Of a DNA stretch of 64,000 nt, positions 1 to 8,056 are shown piece after piece (position 1 is the first letter of the stretch; each line of letters begins with the position of its first letter). Location: positions 1 through 64,000 of the forward strand of contig JAKBNN010000084.1 in assembly GCA_021831025.1 (NCBI GenBank), read 5' to 3'. Source of the DNA: a bacterium (GTDB lineage: Bacteria > SZUA-79 > Acidulodesulfobacterales > Acidulodesulfobacteraceae). The notes under the pieces were generated by a model that did not search any database, had not been told where the DNA came from, and worked only from the letters and a program-made list of their open reading frames with translations. A program made the translations under genes and the position numbers.

Positions 1-143
1 GTTTCTTTGAAACTTTCCCGCTGAAGCGGGTTGGGACACCTTTTGGGTTAAAATCTCAATTCTCACATAGTCATTCCCGCGAAAGCGGGAATCCAGAATT
101 TACATATAAAAGAAACATCTAAATATTTTCTATTGCAAAATTA
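1..143. repeat. MITE-like intergenic element, subfamily B, left part truncated by the window edge
   Basis: GTCATTCCCGCGAAAGCGGGAATCCAGAATTTAC...AACATCTAAATATTTTCTATTGCAAAATTAA nearly identical to the right half of the 33.1 kb copy. Confidence 0.8.
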
Positions 144-198
144 AGGAAGAAGTTATTAAAAATGTCATCAAAAAAGATGCCGTCAAAATTAGAATATT

Positions 199-1968
199 AT
201 GACAAATAGTGAAATTGCAAGGGTTTTCGAGCAAATTGCCGAGATTCTCGAAATAAAGGGGGAAAATCCTTTCAAGATACGCGCTTATTTAAATGCGTCG
301 CGCGTTATTAATCAGCTGGGCGAAAGCCTCTCAGATATGTCAGGGGAAAACGGTTTAATTAATATTCCGGGAATCGGGAAAGACCTTTCTTTAAAAATAA
401 AGGAACTTATAAAAACAGGACATCTTGCCTATTATGACGAGCTTGCAGGTTCAATCCCTCAGGGAGTATTAGAGTTAATTAAGCTAAGAGGATTGGGGCC
501 AAAAAAGGCAAATATGCTATATGAGAATTTTCATATAAAGAGTATAGACGGTCTTTATAACGCGATTTTATCGAATAAACTGACAAAAATGCATGGTTTT
601 GGCGAAAAAACGATAGAAAATTTAAAGGAATCTATCGAAGAATACAGGATATTCAGCCAGAGATTTTTATATGTTTTTGCTCAGGAAGAGGCTTCGGCCT
701 TTATAGATTATTTGAAAAATATGCCTTATAAACTTGCAGGTGTTATTGCGATAGCCGGTTCATTGAGAAGGAAGATGGAAACGGTGGGGGATATAGATAT
801 TGTCGCTTCGGTCAAGGAAAAAGACAAACAAGCCTTTACGGAAAGATTTGTAAATTACGATAAGGTTTTAAGGATTGAATCCACGGGAGAAACCAAAATC
901 AGCGTTATTTTAAAAAGCGGCATCCATGTCGATTTGCGTATAGTTCAAGACGAGGATTTCGTGTACGCTCTTCACCACTTTACCGGTTCCAAGCTTCACA
1001 ATGAGGAGCTAAGGACATTGGTAAAAAAAGACGGCTATAAAATAAACGAATATGGAATATTTAGAGATAGAGGAATTGACAATGCCTCCAATAAAGTTAA
1101 GGTTGCAAATGAAATCGAATTTTATAATGTGTTTGGAATGCAGTTTATTCCACCCGAATTAAGAGAAGGCACAGGCGAGATTGATGCCGCCTTGAGCCGC
1201 GGCATCCCCGAACTTGCCTCCGAAAAGGATTTGCAGGGTATTTTTCATGTTCATACCACATATACCGATGGAAAAGACAGCTTAGAGGATATGGTAAAAG
1301 CTTCCTTGAAAAACGGCTATAAATATGTCGGAATTTCGGATCATTCGGTTTCGGCGCATTACGCCAACGGGCTTGACAGGTCGAATTTAGGATCCCAAAT
1401 TGAGTATATAGACAGGCTAAATGATAAATATAAGGGCAAAATTAAAATTTTCAAAGGAATAGAATCCGACATACTGGCGGACGGCGGTCTGGATTACGAT
1501 GACGAAACGCTTTCCATGCTTGATTTCGTCATAGCGTCGGTTCACTCTAAATTTAATATGCCCGAAGCTCAGATGACGGAAAGAATCATAAATGCGGTTA
1601 AGAATCCATATACTACCATGATAGGGCACCTAACGGGAAGGCTGCTTTTGGAAAGAAAAGGGTATGCCGTGAATGTTTCAAAAATATTGGATTACGCCTC
1701 AAAATATAGAACTATTATTGAGTTAAACGCCAATCCAAAGCGGCTTGACATCGATTGGAGACACATTAAAGAGGCAGTTTCAAAATCGGTGCTAATCGCG
1801 ATAAATCCGGACGCCCACAATGTTTCAAGCATTTATTTTGCCGGTTACGGGGTAAATGCCGCCAGAAAGGGTTGGGCAAAAAAGGCGGATATTTTGAATG
1901 CAAGAAGCGCAGGCGAAGTAATGAAGATTTTTAAAGGCATAAGGGATTACAAGCTTAAGTTAAGATGA
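199..1968 (+). CDS. polX: DNA polymerase/3'-5' exonuclease PolX (X-family polymerase with PHP domain)
   Basis: HhH region (IPGIGKDLSLKIKELI), nucleotidyltransferase motif GSLRRKMETVGDIDIV, PHP motif FHVHTTYTDGKDSLEDMV. Confidence 0.93.
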   Translation: MTNSEIARVFEQIAEILEIKGENPFKIRAYLNASRVINQLGESLSDMSGENGLINIPGIGKDLSLKIKELIKTGHLAYYDELAGSIPQGVLELIKLRGLGPKKANMLYENFHIKSIDGLYNAILSNKLTKMHGFGEKTIENLKESIEEYRIFSQRFLYVFAQEEASAFIDYLKNMPYKLAGVIAIAGSLRRKMETVGDIDIVASVKEKDKQAFTERFVNYDKVLRIESTGETKISVILKSGIHVDLRIVQDEDFVYALHHFTGSKLHNEELRTLVKKDGYKINEYGIFRDRGIDNASNKVKVANEIEFYNVFGMQFIPPELREGTGEIDAALSRGIPELASEKDLQGIFHVHTTYTDGKDSLEDMVKASLKNGYKYVGISDHSVSAHYANGLDRSNLGSQIEYIDRLNDKYKGKIKIFKGIESDILADGGLDYDDETLSMLDFVIASVHSKFNMPEAQMTERIINAVKNPYTTMIGHLTGRLLLERKGYAVNVSKILDYASKYRTIIELNANPKRLDIDWRHIKEAVSKSVLIAINPDAHNVSSIYFAGYGVNAARKGWAKKADILNARSAGEVMKIFKGIRDYKLKLR

Positions 1969-2012
1969 GAGGGATTTTTAATTATGGGTCTTTCCGGTGA
2001 AAAGGTGAAAAA

Positions 2013-2828
2013 ATGATAAAGGCTTTATCGGTAGCGGGTTTTGACGGTTCGGGCGGGGCCGGAATAACATCGGATGCCAAAATATTTTCAAGGCTTAAAA
2101 TATTCGGCCTGTCGGCGATAACCGCTATGACGGCGCAAAATCCCGATAACATCTACGGGATAATACCTGTTTCGGAAGGTTTTTTTGATATTGAGCTTAA
2201 GGCCGTTTTTGATTATTTCAGAGTTGATGCCGTCAAAACAGGGCTTATAGCCTGTGAAGAGCAAAGCTTGATATTAAGCGAATACCTGAAGAAATATATG
2301 GTCAAGATTGTCGTAATAGATCCCGTGCATATTTCAACCTCTAATAAAAGGCTTATAATGAAGGATAGCAGTTATCCCGATTTTTTAATGCCATTATTTA
2401 AACTTGCAACGGTTATCACTCCGAATATCATGGAGGCGGAATTGATTTCGGGAGAAAAGATTGATAATTTAAACGGAATGAAAAAGGCGGCGAAAAGAAT
2501 TAAAGAAAATATACCGGGGATTAAGAACATTGTAATAAAAGGGTCGCATATTAACGCAAATCTTAATAAAGGCAAAATATACAACATCATACTGGATTCG
2601 GGAAACCATTTTTTTATTAACGAAAGCGAAAGAATTGAATTAGATAAAAAAATTCACGGCGCAGGGTGCGCTTTTTCCGCAACCTTAACGGCATATCTTG
2701 CGAAAGGTTTAAAAATAGAAGAGGCGCTTGTTAAAACGGAGATGCTGGTTTCCAAATTTATAAAGGGTTTCAGGAATATTCCCGATAACAGCGGGGATAA
2801 ACATATTTATATTACGGGAAATATATAA
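2013..2828 (+). CDS. thiD: Hydroxymethylpyrimidine/phosphomethylpyrimidine kinase
   Basis: N-terminal SVAGFDGSGGAGITSDAKIF, C-terminal GAGCAFSATLTAYLAKG; ribokinase-like fold. Confidence 0.9.
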   Translation: MIKALSVAGFDGSGGAGITSDAKIFSRLKIFGLSAITAMTAQNPDNIYGIIPVSEGFFDIELKAVFDYFRVDAVKTGLIACEEQSLILSEYLKKYMVKIVVIDPVHISTSNKRLIMKDSSYPDFLMPLFKLATVITPNIMEAELISGEKIDNLNGMKKAAKRIKENIPGIKNIVIKGSHINANLNKGKIYNIILDSGNHFFINESERIELDKKIHGAGCAFSATLTAYLAKGLKIEEALVKTEMLVSKFIKGFRNIPDNSGDKHIYITGNI

Positions 2829-2837
2829 ATTTAAATC

Positions 2838-3533
2838 TTACTTTACGGCGTTTTTGAGTATTTTGTTTATCTGGGGATATGGACGGTATCCTACGAGTTT
2901 TTTATAAAGTATAAGCCCCCTGTATATAAAAAGAGTCGGCGTCCCCGTGACCATTAATCGTGTTCCGGCGGCCATATTGCTTTTTATAAGTCTTTCAGGC
3001 AGACCGCTTTTAACGCAGGATTCCAATTTTTTAAGGTTTATTGTTCCTTTAGCATGGGTTTTAAGGAAATAATATAAATCTCCTACAGTGCTCCAATTAT
3101 TTTGACGGCGGTATAAAAGACTCCGTATTTGCAAATATTTTCCCTGAGGCGCCGCGCAGTCCGCATACTCTGCCGCCTTGAAAGCATAGGGATGAATCAG
3201 CGTAAGCGGAAAGTCTCTATATTCCATAAGGATTTTCCCTGTTTTAACATAGTCCTTAATTATATATGGAAGATCCTTTTCTTCAAATTTTCTGCACCAC
3301 GGGCACTGATAATCCGAATACAGGATAACCGTAACATTTGCGTTTGGATTTCCTTCCTGCCGGTATTTATTAACCGTTTTGTCAAAATTTTTATAGGAAA
3401 AACCGTAGGCTTCGGAATCGGCATTGTTTAAAAATGCCAAGCCGAGAAATAAAAATATAATGACGAACGTTATTTGCTTAAATATAAATAATTTGGATGG
3501 TAATATTCTAAACATATTAAACATATTAAACAT
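2838..3533 (-). CDS. DsbA-family thioredoxin-fold protein, exported or membrane-anchored
   Basis: Hydrophobic N-terminus; YSDYQCPWCRKFEE (CPWC active site); GTPTLFI cis-Pro motif. Confidence 0.88.
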   Translation of the reverse strand: MFNMFNMFRILPSKLFIFKQITFVIIFLFLGLAFLNNADSEAYGFSYKNFDKTVNKYRQEGNPNANVTVILYSDYQCPWCRKFEEKDLPYIIKDYVKTGKILMEYRDFPLTLIHPYAFKAAEYADCAAPQGKYLQIRSLLYRRQNNWSTVGDLYYFLKTHAKGTINLKKLESCVKSGLPERLIKSNMAAGTRLMVTGTPTLFIYRGLILYKKLVGYRPYPQINKILKNAVK

Positions 3534-3562
3534 ATTTTAATGTAAAGTCAAAGAAAAAATTT

Positions 3563-3751
3563 TTATCCCGTAAAATGCTGGAAATGGGTCTTATCGGCGC
3601 CGCAAATAGGGCAAACCCAGTAGTCGGGAAGGTCTTCAAACGGCGTCCCCGGTTCTATTCCCCCAACGGAATCCCCAACCTCGGGGTCATAAATATATCC
3701 GCAAACATCGCATTGATATTTAGGCAGCGCAAGCTCTTCGGATTTTGCCAT
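3563..3751 (-). CDS. Rubredoxin
   Basis: [16 protein letters not shown]...[13 protein letters not shown]: paired CxxC motifs, 62 aa. Confidence 0.96.
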   Translation of the reverse strand: MAKSEELALPKYQCDVCGYIYDPEVGDSVGGIEPGTPFEDLPDYWVCPICGADKTHFQHFTG

Positions 3752-3861
3752 TGATTTACTCCTCTTTAAGTGCGGTAATTAAGCGCAATAATCAAAATAA
3801 TATCATAATTATCTTCGCATTGCAAATGATAATTCGACCCCAACTCCCGATTTAGGATTTT

Positions 3862-3885
3862 ATTTTCTATCGGCAATTTTGGGAG
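3862..3885. repeat. Solo terminal-repeat remnant of the subfamily A element
   Basis: ATTTTCTATCGGCAATTTTGGGAGG matches the TTTCTATCGGCAATTTTGGGAA end of the 10.17 kb copy; no internal hairpins. Confidence 0.6.
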
Positions 3886-3888
3886 GAA

Positions 3889-5373
3889 CTATGACTCGAT
3901 AGAAGAAGAAATACCCGGAAAACTTTTGGCTTCAAATAACGCCGAGTACAGCTTAACGGCATATATATCCGTCATGCCGCTAATATAATCGCCGCACATT
4001 ACATAAAATCCATTTTTTCCAAATCCGCCGTAAAATCCATTTTCATATAACTCCTGAAAATCATCGGGATAAAGCTTCAGATTGTTTTTATCCGAAAATA
4101 CGCAAAATAACTTTTCTATAATGTTTTTAACCTTATACCTGTTTAACAGTATATCCTTGTTTTCCATAACAAGCCTGTATGAAATTTGTTTTAGCGCCTT
4201 GATCTCGACATTAACCTCATTTTTCCAGATAAGATTATACTTATATGAATCGTTTTTAAAATCGAGCGGGATTTTTTTAATTAAATCGTTTTTGCCCCGG
4301 CCGATGTATTTTTCTCTGTCTTCTATATCTACGTTTAAAATAAATTTAGATATGTATCTTGAAAAAAATTCCTTTAAATCGGTTTTTATTTTAATTTGGC
4401 ACATAGCGGGGTATATGTTATCACCTGATAGAAGCGGGCTCCGCCGGGCTCCGCTCCGTTCTGTTTGCGCCGCCCTTCCGTTATCGTTAAAAGACCCAAA
4501 TATATCCGTAAGGCCGTTAAAAAATTTATCTATTCCGGACTCTATTCCCGCTAAATCCCCGGCAAGAAACCCGCTCGCCTTCACATATCTTTTGACTTTT
4601 GAACGGCCCGTTGCGTCTATAAGTTTCGACTCGACCCCGTCTTCTAAATCGTGCGTTGCATACGCTATGTCATCCGCGGCATTCAATATCTGGCATTCCA
4701 AGCATCTTGAAGCCTCAAAAAATTCTTCCTTAATATTTTTGTTTTCATATTTATTTATATAATGAAAATTTTTTTCTATAAATTCTATAAAGCTTTTTCC
4801 GTGGAGTCGTTCCAGTATAAAAATATCGCTGTCATATATAAAATGTTTCGATTTATCCGATAAAGAATAGGGCAGTTTATATTTTAATATTCCGTCAATC
4901 GTTTTTAGAGACGGATTCAGTCCATATATTTTATTATTATCTTTGTCATAAAACTTTTTTTCGAGAAAATTAAGTATTCTGATATTCTGGGCATTCGCCT
5001 CAAAACCGCACTCTCCATCGGTAATTCCTTTTAGTTTTTCATTTATAATAGATTCTCCCACATGCCCGAACGGGGGATGCCCTATATCGTGGGCAAGGGA
5101 AATTGCCTCTATAAGGTCTATATCTATATTTAAACCGTATCTTTTGTTCATATTCGATGCAATGGAGCGGGCTATTTGGGAAACCTCGAGTGAATGCGTA
5201 AGCCTTGTTCTATAATAATCCAGAGTAAAAACCCCAAAAACCTGAGTCTTGTTGCGAAGCCTCCTGAATGCGCCGGAGTGGATTATTCTATCTCTGTCTA
5301 TTTGATAAGGCGTCCTTATCCCGCCCTCTTTTTTATTGTCATAGCCGTATTCATAAACTCTTATAGATTCCAT
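3889..5373 (-). CDS. dgt: Deoxyguanosinetriphosphate triphosphohydrolase-like HD protein
   Basis: DRDRIIHSGAFRRLRNKTQVF, TRLTHSLEVSQIAR, AHDIGHPPFGHVGE. Confidence 0.92.
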   Translation of the reverse strand: MESIRVYEYGYDNKKEGGIRTPYQIDRDRIIHSGAFRRLRNKTQVFGVFTLDYYRTRLTHSLEVSQIARSIASNMNKRYGLNIDIDLIEAISLAHDIGHPPFGHVGESIINEKLKGITDGECGFEANAQNIRILNFLEKKFYDKDNNKIYGLNPSLKTIDGILKYKLPYSLSDKSKHFIYDSDIFILERLHGKSFIEFIEKNFHYINKYENKNIKEEFFEASRCLECQILNAADDIAYATHDLEDGVESKLIDATGRSKVKRYVKASGFLAGDLAGIESGIDKFFNGLTDIFGSFNDNGRAAQTERSGARRSPLLSGDNIYPAMCQIKIKTDLKEFFSRYISKFILNVDIEDREKYIGRGKNDLIKKIPLDFKNDSYKYNLIWKNEVNVEIKALKQISYRLVMENKDILLNRYKVKNIIEKLFCVFSDKNNLKLYPDDFQELYENGFYGGFGKNGFYVMCGDYISGMTDIYAVKLYSALFEAKSFPGISSSIES

Positions 5374-5483
5374 TGCTTTGCCTCCCGCGCTTATAGACCT
5401 CTACCATAGGCCTCAACTTTAGACTTGCTTTTGCATTTTATTAAATATATACTAAACCAACATTTTTAAAAAGTAAAATTTTT

Positions 5484-6065
5484 TTGAGCGGAGAAATGAA
5501 AATGAAAAATAAAAAAATAGCAAAGGATAAACATGCGCCTGTAAAAAAGACATCGGCGGCAAAAGATAAAGATGAAACTATTCTTAAGGAGAATGAAATT
5601 GAAAATCACCCGGCGGGAACCGTGTTTTCGGATAAAGAACTCGGGGAAATAAAGGAAACCCTGACCCTCATGAAAAGGGCAATTTTTAAGGAGATAGATG
5701 CAAGCATTAAAGAGGGTTCGTCAAAAGATTCTTCCGAATACCAGGGGGATAACTATGATATTGCATCAAACGAAAGAGATCGTGAACTATCATATATGCT
5801 CGGGGATAGGGAAAGAAAAAAAGTAAGGGAAATAGATAATGCTCTTCTCAAAATAAAAGAAGGAACATACGGGGTTTGCGACGAATGCGGGGAGCCGATT
5901 TCAAAAAAAAGGCTGAAAGTAATTCCTTATTCTAATTTATGTATAAATTGCCAATCCCGCGCCGAAGAGGAAGGCAAGATGCAGGCGACGGACGATTATA
6001 TCGAAAATCTTAGGCACTTATCCCTGATAGATGAGGACAGCACATTTAAAGACCCTGATGAGTAA
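5484..6065 (+). CDS. DksA/TraR-family zinc-finger regulator
   Basis: YGVCDECGEPISKKRLKVIPYSNLCINCQSRAE (4-Cys zinc finger). Confidence 0.88.
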   Translation: MSGEMKMKNKKIAKDKHAPVKKTSAAKDKDETILKENEIENHPAGTVFSDKELGEIKETLTLMKRAIFKEIDASIKEGSSKDSSEYQGDNYDIASNERDRELSYMLGDRERKKVREIDNALLKIKEGTYGVCDECGEPISKKRLKVIPYSNLCINCQSRAEEEGKMQATDDYIENLRHLSLIDEDSTFKDPDE

Positions 6066-7044
6066 ACGGAAAAAAACAGCTTGCCATCCTGTTATTCCCG
6101 ACATCTTTTAACGGCGGTTCATTTTTCCCGCATATTTCTTTTGAAGCATAGCATTTTTTAAAATACGCGCATCCTTTTTCTGCCCCTTTTTCTTTGCCGA
6201 TTAAACCTGGTACCGTATTTTTTCCGTTTAAATCCGTAAAATTTAACTGTTTTTTAAACTTATAAGGCAGCATCGAATTATAAAGGATAGTGGAATAAGG
6301 GTGGGCAGGTTCTTTAAAAAAATCCGCAGACGGTGAAATCTCCATTATTTTTCCGCCGTACATAACGCAAACCCTGTCCGCAATATGCCTTACTATCTTT
6401 AAATCATGGGTTATAAAGATATAGCTCATCTTATCATACGCCTGTAAATCCATAAGAAGATTCAAAACCTGCGCCGATATGGACATATCGAGAGCGGATA
6501 CGGGCTCATCGAGAATTAGAAGCTCCGGACCCACGGAAAGGCTTCTTGCTATTCCCACCCTTTGCCTTTGCCCCCCCGATAATTCGTGAGGATAGCCGTA
6601 CAGGATTTCTTCATCCAATCCTACATTCTTTAGTAAAGAAGCGGCAAAATCAGGCCTGTCCTTTTTTTTGATAATATTGTTCTTAACGGCAGGATAAGAA
6701 ATTATCTTATATATCTTTTTTTTCGGATTTAACGACGAATACGGGTCCTGAAAAACTATTTGGATTTTTTTCCTAAAGTTTTTCTTTTTATCCTTATAAT
6801 CTAATAATTCCCCATCGTAATAAATATCTCCGGAGGTCTTGCTTATTAAACCCGTAATCAATTTAGCAAGGGTGGATTTGCCGCAGCCTGTTTCCCCGAC
6901 TACCGCAAAAATCTCATTTCTAAATACCCCGAAGGTTATGTCGTCAACCGCTTTAATAACATCTCTTTTAATATCGAATATGGACTTATAATATTTATAA
7001 TGTTTTGAGAGATTTAAGACATTTAAGATTATTTCTTTTTCCAT
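6046..7044 (-). CDS. Oligopeptide/dipeptide ABC transporter ATP-binding protein (OppF/DppF type)
   Basis: Walker A GETGCGKSTLAK, signature LSGGQRQRVGIARSL, C-terminal oligopeptide-binding extension with Cys residues. Start moved from ORF-track 7104 to the internal Met (MEKEIIL). Confidence 0.88.
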   Translation of the reverse strand: MEKEIILNVLNLSKHYKYYKSIFDIKRDVIKAVDDITFGVFRNEIFAVVGETGCGKSTLAKLITGLISKTSGDIYYDGELLDYKDKKKNFRKKIQIVFQDPYSSLNPKKKIYKIISYPAVKNNIIKKKDRPDFAASLLKNVGLDEEILYGYPHELSGGQRQRVGIARSLSVGPELLILDEPVSALDMSISAQVLNLLMDLQAYDKMSYIFITHDLKIVRHIADRVCVMYGGKIMEISPSADFFKEPAHPYSTILYNSMLPYKFKKQLNFTDLNGKNTVPGLIGKEKGAEKGCAYFKKCYASKEICGKNEPPLKDVGNNRMASCFFPFTHQGL

Positions 7045-8051
7045 TTGACGCATCTGACAAACCTTCCCCCGCTTATTTCGTTTAATGGGATGTTTTTTAA
7101 GCAATTTTCATCCCTTTTAAAACATCTGGCATAAAACCTGCATTTGCCTTCGGCAAAATCATCTCTTGTCAAATAACCCGGTATCGTAAACAGCTTTTGC
7201 TTCGGCATATAATCCGCGGCTAAAGAAGGAACGCTGTTAATTAAAGAAACGGTATAGGGATGCAGGGGATTATCCATAATTTCCCCCGTTTTTCCGGATT
7301 CCATTACCTGTCCGGCATAAAATACATAAATCTTATCGGATATATTTTTTGCAATGCTTAAATCGTGCGTTATAAAAATAATTCCCAGATTCGATTCGAT
7401 TTTTATCTTTTCGATAAGGCTTAAAACCTGCAAGGATGTGGTAACATCGAGCGCCGTGGTGGGTTCGTCTGCGATTAGAAAACAGGGATTAAGCACCATA
7501 GCCATTGCAATCATAACCCGCTGCCTCATACCCCCGGATAATTCATGAGGGTATGCGTTAAACCTTGCCTTCCCGTCGATGTTCATACGGTTAAGATAGG
7601 AAATTGCGATTTCTTTTGCCTCAGGTTTGCCCATTTTTTTATGGGCGAATATTGCCTCGGTAATCTGTTCCCCTATTTTAATAACCGGGTTTAGCGAAGT
7701 ATTAGGGTCTTGAAATACAATCGATACCAACCTGCCCCTCACGGAGGGGAGATTTTTTGGATTTAGCCTTATAATGTCCAGCGCCTCTTTTTCTGCCGGA
7801 CATCTTATTTTAACAAAACCGGAAACCACTTCGGAGACATCGGGCGGGTTTAATCTCATAATAGAAAGTCCTAAAAACGATTTGCCGCTCCCCGATTCTC
7901 CGACAACGGCCGCAATTTCGCCGCCGTTCACATATAAATCCACGGAATCGATCACATTTATATATCCGCCCGCATATTTTTTGGGATACAATCTTACGGT
8001 CAAGTCTTTTATTTCAAGGTTCATTGTTTTAGTTCTGCCGCCATATACCAT
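7029..8051 (-). CDS. Oligopeptide/dipeptide ABC transporter ATP-binding protein (OppD/DppD type)
   Basis: GESGSGKSFLGLSIMRL, LSGGMRQRVMIAMAM, C-terminal CRFYARCF. Confidence 0.88.
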   Translation of the reverse strand: MVYGGRTKTMNLEIKDLTVRLYPKKYAGGYINVIDSVDLYVNGGEIAAVVGESGSGKSFLGLSIMRLNPPDVSEVVSGFVKIRCPAEKEALDIIRLNPKNLPSVRGRLVSIVFQDPNTSLNPVIKIGEQITEAIFAHKKMGKPEAKEIAISYLNRMNIDGKARFNAYPHELSGGMRQRVMIAMAMVLNPCFLIADEPTTALDVTTSLQVLSLIEKIKIESNLGIIFITHDLSIAKNISDKIYVFYAGQVMESGKTGEIMDNPLHPYTVSLINSVPSLAADYMPKQKLFTIPGYLTRDDFAEGKCRFYARCFKRDENCLKNIPLNEISGGRFVRCVKWKKK

Positions 8052-8056
8052 ATAAA

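Noticed and set aside
1969-2012. TPP riboswitch upstream of thiD
   Set aside because: The spacer is only 44 bp and lacks THI-box CTGAGA/ACCTGA motifs.
4082-4762. 226-aa ORF antisense to dgt (ORF track)
   Set aside because: Fully overlaps well-supported dgt on the other strand; composition looks like a shadow ORF.
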